A stretch of 5,153 nt of DNA from Alcaligenaceae bacterium (GTDB taxonomy: Bacteria > Pseudomonadota > Gammaproteobacteria > Burkholderiales > Burkholderiaceae_B). Made by a program: the position numbers and the translations under genes. Location: the NCBI GenBank assembly GCA_012511095.1, contig JAAZGT010000059.1:1-5153 (forward strand). Direction: 5' to 3'. Positions 1 through 5,153 of the stretch are shown piece after piece. Position 1 is the stretch's first letter; each line of letters begins with the position of its first letter. Under the pieces are notes generated by a model. It searched no databases. It was not told the DNA's origin and saw only the letters and a list, made by a program, of their open reading frames with translations.

Positions 1-34
1 GAAAGTGACAACTTCGCGAAAGTGACAACTTCGC
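1..34. repeat. 17-bp exact tandem repeat, possible IS21-like element end
   Basis: Two identical copies of GAAAGTGACAACTTCGC lie head to tail at 1-17 and 18-34. A weak third start (TAAAGT, 35-40) follows. The junction contains the 8-bp palindrome TTCGCGAA (13-20). IS21-family elements are known for several short repeats at each end that act as transposase-binding sites, and motifs like GTGACA fit that pattern. If so, the element lies to the left and its right tip could be near the CA at 49-50. That assignment is inference: no istA or istB coding sequence is visible, and the window starts inside the repeat. It could equally be another short tandem repeat. Confidence 0.5.
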
Positions 35-196
35 TAAAGTTTTCAAGTCATTTGCCATATACATAGCTCAATTTATTGTGATATTTATGAGCTTATTATC
101 CGAGGACACTAGGCTGTACCTAGCTTTGCAGGAGTTAATGTAATTTCTAATCACAATAATAGAAATCCGTATTTTCCCTTAAAACATTAAGCTCGG
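35..196. other. Non-coding spacer with no gene recognised
   Basis: This AT-rich stretch lies between the tandem repeat and the thiC promoter. The longest small ORF noticed is 18 codons (87-143, beginning MSLLSEDTRL). It has no Shine-Dalgarno sequence, so I do not call it a gene. A 5-bp inverted repeat, CTAGG/CCTAG (109-113 and 119-123), is too small to interpret. It may be scar DNA left by a mobile element, but nothing here proves that. Confidence 0.4.
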
Positions 197-225
197 TTTT
201 ATTTTTAGTTTAAACGTGTTTTAAT
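197..225 (+). promoter_or_regulatory. Probable sigma-70 promoter of thiC
   Basis: An extended -10 element, TG-T-TTTAAT, occupies 217-225 and matches TATAAT at five of six positions in its core (220-225). A weak -35 candidate, TTTTAT (197-202), lies 17 bases upstream. Transcription would start around 231-233, which is where the 5' strand of riboswitch helix P1 begins (233). That agreement is the main support. The poor -35 is typical of promoters relying on an extended -10. Confidence 0.5.
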
Positions 226-232
226 AAGCCTT

Positions 233-312
233 CGAACAGGGGTGCTGCATTTATCTGCGGCTGAGAGAGTCCCTTTGGACCCGATCTGGTTAGTACCAGC
301 GTGGGGAGTTTG
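233..312 (+). promoter_or_regulatory. TPP riboswitch (THI element) controlling thiC
   Basis: This RNA aptamer binds thiamine pyrophosphate and represses thiamine genes when the cofactor is plentiful. The conserved core is present: GGGGTGC (239-245), CTGAGA (261-266), CCCTTTGGACC (271-281) and GATCTGG (283-289). Helices can be drawn. P1 pairs CGAAC (233-237) with GTTTG (308-312). P2 pairs GGGT (240-243) with ACCC (279-282). P3 pairs 244-249 with 256-261. P5 pairs CTGGT (286-290) with ACCAG (295-299). No helix is missing and no conserved segment is broken, so the aptamer should be functional. It lies 97 bases before the thiC start, the usual gene partner of this riboswitch class. Confidence 0.96.
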
Positions 313-369
313 TCCTAAGCCATCTTATTTATCGCTTTTAATCGATAACCATTTGCGCCTAACAATACC

Positions 370-406
370 AAGCCTCTGTTCCTATTTAACCTGTTTATGG
401 AGGCTT
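370..406 (+). promoter_or_regulatory. Shine-Dalgarno-masking hairpin (riboswitch expression platform)
   Basis: AAGCCTC (370-376) is an exact complement of GAGGCTT (400-406). The right arm contains most of the thiC ribosome binding site GGAGG (399-403), which sits 6 bases before the TTG start. When this 7-bp stem forms, ribosome access should be blocked. No U-run follows, so this is a translational switch, not a terminator. A separate AT-rich 6-bp hairpin (329-334 with 343-348) lies between it and the aptamer. The pairing is visible in the sequence; its regulatory effect is inferred from known TPP riboswitches. Confidence 0.75.
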
Positions 407-409
407 TAA

Positions 410-2284
410 TTGAATAAGCACGCATCACTTAATAGTAAACACGCTCTTACCCAGCTTAGCGAAGACATCAGTTTACAATTCGCATACCCAAACTCAGCAA
501 AACACTATATCCAAGGCAGCCGCGATGATATTCGTGTACCGCTACGTATGATTCAACAAGATCCGACCATCACCTCTGATGGCGAAGAAGCTAACCCTGC
601 TATTCCAGTGTACGATACCTCAGGCCCTTATGGCGATAGTACTCAAACAATCGATCTTAAAGAGGGATTATCAAATTTGCGCGAAGCTTGGATTGAGGAA
701 AGAGGAGATACTGAAAAGCTATCAGGCTTAAGCAGTCAATTTTCTAGAGAACGCTTAAACGATCCAAAAACAGCTCATCTTCGTTTTAAAGTTATTACTG
801 AGCCACGTCGCGCTAAGCAAGGTCATAACGTAACACAAATGCACTACGCTCGTCAAGGCATTATTACGCCAGAGATGGAATTCGTCGCCTTACGTGAGCA
901 AATGATGCTCGACAAGCTGATGTCAGATCCTGCCTATAGCAAGCTTCTGAGACAACATGCTGGCCATGACTATGGCGCTAATATCCCTAAACGCCCAGAA
1001 GACATTACACCTGAGTTTGTGCGTCAAGAAATTGCAGCAGGCCGTGCCATTATCCCCGCTAATATTAATCACCCTGAACTTGAACCAATGATTATTGGCC
1101 GTAACTTCCGCGTGAAAATTAACGGTAACCTAGGTAACTCGGCAGTAACCTCTTCCTTAACTGAGGAGGTTGAGAAAATGGTTTGGTCGCTACGTTGGGG
1201 AGCCGACACCATTATGGATCTATCAACTGGTGAACATATTCACGAAACCCGTGAGTGGATTATTCGTAACGCACCAGTGCCCATCGGTACCGTGCCTATT
1301 TACCAAGCTCTTGAAAAAGTAGGTGGTATTGCTGAGGATCTAACGTGGGATTTATTCCGTGACACCTTGATTGAGCAGGCAGAGCAAGGGGTAGATTACT
1401 TTACCATCCATGCGGGCGTGTTATTACGCTATGTGCCACTGACTGCGGATCGCGTAACAGGTATTGTCTCGCGTGGCGGTTCGATTATGGCCAAATGGTG
1501 TTTAGCTCATCACCAAGAAAACTTCTTATATACGCACTTTGATGAAATCTGCGAAATCATGAAGGCTTATGATGTGTCCTTTAGCTTGGGTGATGGTTTA
1601 CGTCCAGGTAGTATTGCAGACGCTAACGATGAGGCGCAGTTTAGCGAACTTTATACCCTAGGTGAGCTGACTAATAAAGCGTGGAAACACGATGTTCAAG
1701 TGATGATTGAGGGACCTGGTCATGTGCCAATGCAACGCATTAAGGCAAACGTAACCGAGGAGTTAAAGCATTGTTATGAAGCGCCTTTTTACACCTTAGG
1801 CCCACTAGTTACTGATATTGCCCCTGGTTATGACCACATCACCTCAGGTATTGGTGCCACCAATATTGCATGGTATGGCACGGCGATGCTGTGTTATGTC
1901 ACTCCTAAAGAGCATTTAGGTTTACCTGATAAAGAGGATGTACGTACCGGTATTATTACCTACAAAATCGCGGCTCATGCGGCAGATTTAGCCAAAGGTT
2001 GGCCTGGTGCACAATTACGCGATAACGCACTTTCTAAAGCGCGCTTTGAGTTCCGTTGGCGTGACCAATTCCGCTTAGGTTTAGATCCCGAGCGTGCCGA
2101 AGAATATCATGATCAAACCTTGCCTGCTGAGGGGGCAAAAATTGCTCACTTCTGCTCAATGTGTGGTCCGAAATTCTGCTCCATGAAGATCACTCAAGAA
2201 GTCCGTGATTATGCAAAAGCTCAAGAAGGCATGCAAGAAAAGTCGATTGAGTTTGTAAAACAAGGCAGTGCTATTTATAGTTAA
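410..2284 (+). CDS. thiC: Phosphomethylpyrimidine synthase ThiC (HMP-P synthase)
   Basis: ThiC is a cytosolic radical-SAM enzyme that rearranges aminoimidazole ribotide into hydroxymethylpyrimidine phosphate, the pyrimidine half of thiamine. At 624 residues it is close to the 631 of E. coli ThiC and appears complete. The N-terminal ThiC-associated region covers about 20-95, with IPVYDTSGPYGD at 65-76. Recognisable family blocks are VTQMHYARQGIITPEME (141-157), NINHPELEPMIIGRNF (218-233), SRGGSIMAKWC (354-364), LGDGLRPGSI (393-402) and MIEGPGHVPM (432-441). The C-terminal CX2CX4C motif that binds the [4Fe-4S] cluster is intact (Cys582, Cys585, Cys590). I chose the TTG at 410 because GGAGG (399-403) is 6 bases upstream and the next in-frame Met is residue 47, inside the conserved region. 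The gene follows a TPP riboswitch and has its own terminator. No other thi gene is in the window. Confidence 0.98.
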   Translation: MNKHASLNSKHALTQLSEDISLQFAYPNSAKHYIQGSRDDIRVPLRMIQQDPTITSDGEEANPAIPVYDTSGPYGDSTQTIDLKEGLSNLREAWIEERGDTEKLSGLSSQFSRERLNDPKTAHLRFKVITEPRRAKQGHNVTQMHYARQGIITPEMEFVALREQMMLDKLMSDPAYSKLLRQHAGHDYGANIPKRPEDITPEFVRQEIAAGRAIIPANINHPELEPMIIGRNFRVKINGNLGNSAVTSSLTEEVEKMVWSLRWGADTIMDLSTGEHIHETREWIIRNAPVPIGTVPIYQALEKVGGIAEDLTWDLFRDTLIEQAEQGVDYFTIHAGVLLRYVPLTADRVTGIVSRGGSIMAKWCLAHHQENFLYTHFDEICEIMKAYDVSFSLGDGLRPGSIADANDEAQFSELYTLGELTNKAWKHDVQVMIEGPGHVPMQRIKANVTEELKHCYEAPFYTLGPLVTDIAPGYDHITSGIGATNIAWYGTAMLCYVTPKEHLGLPDKEDVRTGIITYKIAAHAADLAKGWPGAQLRDNALSKARFEFRWRDQFRLGLDPERAEEYHDQTLPAEGAKIAHFCSMCGPKFCSMKITQEVRDYAKAQEGMQEKSIEFVKQGSAIYS

Positions 2285-2309
2285 GCACTCGCTTATTACT
2301 AAGCAAATA

Positions 2310-2346
2310 ATTCGTCTCTACATTTTGTGTGGAGACGATTATTTTT
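2310..2346 (+). terminator. Rho-independent terminator after thiC
   Basis: A 10-bp stem pairs CGTCTCTACA (2313-2322) with TGTGGAGACG (2328-2337), with one T-G wobble and the 5-base loop TTTTG. A T-rich tail (2339-2346) follows directly. It begins 28 bases after the thiC stop. An A-rich run before the stem (2305-2310) could give some activity on the opposite strand. The structure isolates thiC from ppk2. Confidence 0.88.
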
Positions 2347-2360
2347 AAAAAACTATCGAT

Positions 2361-2390
2361 TTGAAATGATCGTCATCGTATTTACATTAT
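2361..2390 (+). promoter_or_regulatory. Probable promoter of ppk2
   Basis: TTGAAA (2361-2366) is a good -35 match and CATTAT (2385-2390) a fair -10, spaced 18 bases apart. TACATT (2383-2388, spacing 16) is an alternative -10. The pair sits between the thiC terminator and ppk2, where a promoter is expected, giving a leader of about 50 bases. Confidence 0.45.
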
Positions 2391-2450
2391 AAAGTAGTAG
2401 GATGAGCTAGATATTTATACATCCATATCACTAACACTACAGGTTTTATT

Positions 2451-3365
2451 ATGAGTCAAGATTTATCAGATAATGCACGTCGTCTTTACGCTGAAATTAT
2501 GGACAGCCTTGATGAAGAGCTGGAGCTGGAGCTTGATGACGAACGTTTTGATGCCATAATCACAGGCGCAGGTTATAAAACCGGCCCTGATGAGATGGAT
2601 CGACGCCTTTATTTCCGCGAATTACTGCGTTTACAAGGCGAACTCGTTAAATTACAAGACTGGGTAGTCGAGAAAAAGCTCAAGGTTGTGGTGCTTTTTG
2701 AAGGACGTGATGCCGCTGGTAAGGGTGGTGCCATTAAACGCATTACTCAGCGTCTAAACCCTCGTGTTTGCCGTGTGGCTGCACTACCAGCACCCAACGA
2801 TCGTGAACGCACACAATGGTATTTCCAACGCTATGTGAGTCACTTACCCGCTGGAGGTGAAATTGTTTTATTTGATCGCAGTTGGTATAACCGCGCAGGA
2901 GTTGAGCGCGTCATGAATTTCTGTACTGACGATGAATATGAAGCTTTTTTCCGTGACGTGACCGAGTTTGAAAAGATGCTCGTACGTAGTGGCATTATTT
3001 TAATTAAATACTGGTTCTCAATTTCCGATAAAGAACAACAACGCCGTTTCCTAATGCGCTTACACGATCCTTTAAAACAATGGAAATTATCACCCATGGA
3101 CTTAGAGTCACGTCGCCTTTGGGAAGACTATACCAAGGCTAAAGAAGTGATGATGCAGCGCTCACATATTCCTGAAGCACCCTGGTGGGTAGTTGAGGGT
3201 AATGATAAAAAGAAAGCGCGCTTAAATTGTATTGCTCATCTGCTCTCACAAATCCCTCATGAAGAGATTGAGCATGAGTCTATCGAGTTGCCTAAACGCG
3301 TACGCAACCCTGATTATAAGCGTTTACCAACGCCAGATGAAATGATAGTGCCGGAGATTTATTAA
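2451..3365 (+). CDS. ppk2: Polyphosphate kinase 2 (PPK2), class I-type single domain
   Basis: PPK2 enzymes transfer phosphate between inorganic polyphosphate and nucleotides; class I members mainly convert ADP or GDP to the triphosphate. The 304 residues hold one complete PPK2 domain. Walker A is GRDAAGKGG (85-93, Lys91). The Walker B region is IVLFDRSWYNRAGVE (138-152, with Asp142 and Arg143). The lid region is SDKEQQRRFLMRLHDPLKQW (192-211). WWVVEGNDKKKAR (245-257) and a C-terminal tail after about 270 complete it. An acidic stretch at 19-31 contains the run ELELEL. The ATG at 2451 follows a weak Shine-Dalgarno, CAGG (2440-2443), 7 bases upstream. Length and motifs resemble the PA0141/SMc02148-type family. 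The choice of ADP or GDP as substrate cannot be read here. No ppk1 or ppx lies nearby, so the neighbours do not inform its role. Confidence 0.95.
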   Translation: MSQDLSDNARRLYAEIMDSLDEELELELDDERFDAIITGAGYKTGPDEMDRRLYFRELLRLQGELVKLQDWVVEKKLKVVVLFEGRDAAGKGGAIKRITQRLNPRVCRVAALPAPNDRERTQWYFQRYVSHLPAGGEIVLFDRSWYNRAGVERVMNFCTDDEYEAFFRDVTEFEKMLVRSGIILIKYWFSISDKEQQRRFLMRLHDPLKQWKLSPMDLESRRLWEDYTKAKEVMMQRSHIPEAPWWVVEGNDKKKARLNCIAHLLSQIPHEEIEHESIELPKRVRNPDYKRLPTPDEMIVPEIY

Positions 3366-3427
3366 CTTGTATGATTGGTTAGGTTAGATCTTTGTTATCT
3401 GAGAGGCTAAACAGCAGGATTATTTTG

Positions 3428-3514
3428 ATGTGTTGGCTAAATGATGCTAAAAGTAGAACACAAGAGCAAATTTGGTGTTTGCTGAGTGGCTCTGCCGATG
3501 AATTGTCGTTGTGA
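3428..3514 (+). CDS. Possible small protein of 28 residues, unknown function
   Basis: An ATG at 3428 opens a 28-codon frame ending in TGA at 3512-3514. Its peptide begins MCWLNDAKSRTQEQ and ends SGSADELSL. An AGGA Shine-Dalgarno (3416-3419) lies 8 bases upstream, better than that of ppk2, and a T-rich run (3519-3527) follows the stop. It has no membrane segment or signal peptide. I do not recognise it. It may be a real small protein, a remnant of a longer gene cut by insertion-sequence activity, or chance. Confidence 0.2.
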   Translation: MCWLNDAKSRTQEQIWCLLSGSADELSL

Positions 3515-3546
3515 TTTGGTTTTTTTGTCGAGGAAGAAAAATAGTC

Positions 3547-3586
3547 CTGAATCACACACAGAGTTTCCTGTCTTCAGCGTTTTTTT
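3547..3586 (+). terminator. Weak terminator-like structure before the insertion sequence
   Basis: CTGAA (3547-3551) can pair with TTCAG (3573-3577), and inside it ACAG (3558-3561) with CTGT (3568-3571). Seven Ts follow after CG (3580-3586). The internal loop is lopsided and the stem weak, so this may be chance. If real, it would end transcripts coming from ppk2 before they enter the transposase gene. Confidence 0.25.
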
Positions 3587-3657
3587 CGGGACACCCGAAC
3601 CATATTCTTTTAAATCAATGACTTAAGCTAAAATCGATGGTGTCTTAGGGTGTCCCG
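3587..3657. repeat. Perfect 10-bp inverted repeat at the transposase leader
   Basis: CGGGACACCC (3587-3596) is the exact reverse complement of GGGTGTCCCG (3648-3657), separated by 51 bases. The left arm is also nearly self-complementary (TCGGG-ACA-CCCGA, 3586-3598). The right arm ends on the first base of the transposase Shine-Dalgarno GAGG (3657-3660). Possible roles are a transposase-binding site, a terminal repeat, or a fold that masks the ribosome site in transcripts entering from outside. Confidence 0.7.
3605..3634 (+). promoter_or_regulatory. Candidate transposase promoter
   Basis: TAAAAT (3629-3634) is a good -10 match. TTCTTT (3605-3610), 18 bases upstream, is a poor -35. A start near 3641 would give a very short leader containing only the right arm of the inverted repeat. 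Weak promoters are usual for transposase genes, but this call rests on one good hexamer. Confidence 0.25.
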
Positions 3658-3668
3658 AGGTGTTAGCC

Positions 3669-5153
3669 GTGTTTATTCGAGAGAAGAAAAATAAGTCAGG
3701 ATCCGTTAGTATTCAATTAGTTAGCAAGGAAAGTGGCGCCTATAAAGTGGTTAAATCCATCGGTTGCGCCACCGAGCGTCCTGAAATAGAAGCCTTAAAA
3801 CTAAAAGCACAAGAAGTGATGGATGAGTTGTTATGTCAGCCGTCGTTACTGGCCTCTGAGGAAGAACAGCAATTGATTGATAGCATCTCGATGCTGAACA
3901 ATAGCCATATTCAAACCATCGGACCAGAGCTTATATTTGGCAGCATTTACGACTTGATTGGTTTTAGTCAGATTAAAGATGAGCTGTTTCGCCACTTAGT
4001 AATTGCACATTTAGCCTTTCCTTTAAGTAAGCTTAAAACCGTTGATTACTTAAGACGCTACCTTGGCGTTGACTTCAAAATAGATGCAGTATATCGCTTC
4101 TTGGATCGTTTACAGAGTCAACACAAAGACCTCATCGAGCAAATCACATTTCAACATACACAACGTCTACACGGTGGTGTTATCCAGGCCGTGTTTTATG
4201 ACATGACCACCTTGCACTTCGAGGCAGAAGACGAAGATGACTTACGCCGTACGGGCTTCTCTAAAGTTGGTAAGCATAAACATCCGCAGATTTATTTAGG
4301 TTTACTCGTCGGTGCAAATGGCTATCCCATTGCTTATGACATCTTTGAAGGAAAAACCTATGAAGGACATACCTTAATTCCCTTCTTGGAAGCCATGCGA
4401 ACGAAGTTTAATATCGGTCGACCTGTCGTGGTTGCCGATAGCGGACTGCTATCGGCTAAGAATATCGAAGAACTCGAACGGATGGGTTATCAATATATTT
4501 TAGGTGCTCGATTAAAAACAGAAACAACGAAACTAAAAAACCAGATTCTTGAGCACGTATGGGAAGATGGGGACTTAAGAAGTTTTACCAAAGCTCAGCA
4601 ACGACTCGTTGTTCACTACAGTGCCAAACGGGACCATCGTGATTCGGAGAATCGTCGAAAAGGTTTAGAACGTCTCAAACAGCGCGTTAGCTCTGGTCAA
4701 CTTACCAAGCAAAGCCTAAACAACCGAGGCTATAACAAGTACCTAAAGTTGCTAGGTGATGTACACATTGAAATCGATATGCAAAAGTATGAGCAAGATG
4801 GTACTTGGATGGGCTAAAGGGTACATCACAAATACGTCTTTGAGCGAAGCTGAGTTGCTTGCCCATTATGGGCAACTGTGGCATATCGAAAAAGCCTTTA
4901 GGATGTCGAAGACTGACCTCCGGATTTGACCCATTTACCACCGTCTAGAAAGTAGAATACGAGCTCATATCAGTATTGTATTTACGGCATACTGTATTTA
5001 TAAAACGTTGGAAACTGCACTCAAGAAGGAGCGCTCTCAGCTATCACTTGAGCAAGCGGCAGAGCTTACTCAAACGATGTACCAAGTAGCACTTGAATTA
5101 CCGGGTCAACAGAAAATGCAAAACATACTACTTGGCATGGATGAGCATCAGCA
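3669..5153 (+). pseudogene. IS1634-family DDE transposase, frameshifted and with a premature stop
   Basis: The transposase would cut and join the element's ends. The intact first part (3669-4817) carries the N-terminal MFIREKKNKSGS typical of the family and two catalytic aspartates: in VFYDMTTLHF (Asp codon 4200-4202) and in VVVADSGLLS (Asp codon 4437-4439). The family block DIFEGKTYEGHT lies between them. This frame ends at TAA 4815-4817 after KYEQDGTW. The homologous continuation, KGYITNTSLSEAELLAHYGQ, is in another frame from about 4822. It carries the Y-G-Q-L-W-H-I-E-K-A-F-R-M-S-K signature, with the catalytic Glu at 4888-4890. A TGA at 4927-4929 interrupts R-I-*-P-I-Y-H where Arg is expected. 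The frame then stays open to the window edge. I prefer the GTG at 3669 over the one at 3660 because GAGG (3657-3660) is correctly spaced only for 3669. The product lacks its third catalytic residue. Confidence 0.9.

Larger units (their letters stand above)
3587..5153 (+). mobile_element. IS1634-family insertion sequence, left part, right end outside window
   Basis: The element is identified by its transposase remnant, whose residues match the IS1634 branch of IS4-related DDE transposases. The left boundary is a guess: the palindromic TCGGGACACCCGA (3586-3598) is the likeliest terminal sequence before the gene. The right terminal repeat and the second copy of any target duplication lie beyond 5153, so neither end is confirmed. 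The element is inserted downstream of ppk2 in the same orientation without breaking it. Confidence 0.75.

Noticed and set aside
1..34. CRISPR array
   Set aside because: The 17-bp copies are directly adjacent with no spacers between them.
87..143. 18-codon ORF in the spacer before thiC
   Set aside because: It has no ribosome binding site and no recognisable peptide; an ORF this short is expected by chance.
2366..2392. 8-codon ORF beginning MIVIVF between thiC and ppk2
   Set aside because: It has no Shine-Dalgarno and overlaps the candidate ppk2 promoter, so it is probably not transcribed.
2840..3097. 85-codon ORF on the minus strand
   Set aside because: It lies wholly inside ppk2, opposite strongly conserved motifs, and encodes nothing recognisable.
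3465..3483. Hairpin AGCAAA/TTTGCT as a ppk2 terminator
   Set aside because: The stem is only six AT-rich pairs and the nearest T-run is more than 30 bases downstream.
4806..4824. Programmed ribosomal frameshift in the transposase
   Set aside because: A second, independent in-frame TGA at 4927-4929 would still stop the product, and this family is not known to need frameshifting.
4927..4929. TGA read as selenocysteine or as a recoded sense codon
   Set aside because: The family has Arg here, no selenocysteine insertion hairpin was evident, and thiC and ppk2 use the standard code.
4702..4941. 79-codon ORF on the minus strand
   Set aside because: It is antisense to the transposase remnant, and the + strand carries the conserved catalytic signature across the same bases.

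Overview
The window reads as chromosomal DNA from a gammaproteobacterium with moderately AT-rich DNA. The basis is the overall resemblance of the ThiC and PPK2 proteins to gammaproteobacterial relatives, plus ordinary sigma-70-like promoters and Shine-Dalgarno sites. I cannot name a genus. All genes lie on the + strand.

Positions 1-409 are non-coding. An exact 17-bp tandem repeat at 1-34 resembles the repeated ends of IS21-family elements and may be the edge of such an element lying to the left. A probable promoter (197-225) then leads into a complete TPP riboswitch (233-312). The riboswitch is followed by a leader whose last hairpin (370-406) masks the ribosome binding site of the next gene. 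That gene is thiC (410-2284, TTG start), the HMP-phosphate synthase of thiamine biosynthesis. It ends in a strong intrinsic terminator (2310-2346), so it looks like a single-gene unit repressed by its pathway's end product.

Positions 2347-2450 hold a likely promoter for ppk2 (2451-3365), an apparently intact class I-type polyphosphate kinase 2. A 294-base spacer follows. It contains a possible 28-codon ORF with a good ribosome binding site, a weak terminator-like structure and a palindromic inverted repeat.

From about 3587 to the right edge is an IS1634-family (IS4-related) insertion sequence. Its transposase gene is a pseudogene: the frame is lost in a G-rich stretch near 4809-4821, and a TGA replaces an expected arginine codon at 4927-4929. 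The catalytic Glu lies beyond both the frame change and the first stop, so the surviving ORF cannot be an active transposase. The element's right end lies outside the window.

The genes form no shared system. Two housekeeping metabolic genes sit between traces of mobile DNA. The most informative parts are the legible riboswitch-to-ribosome-site switch before thiC and the structure at the left end of the insertion sequence. I saw no evidence of a novel defence, secretion or biosynthetic system.
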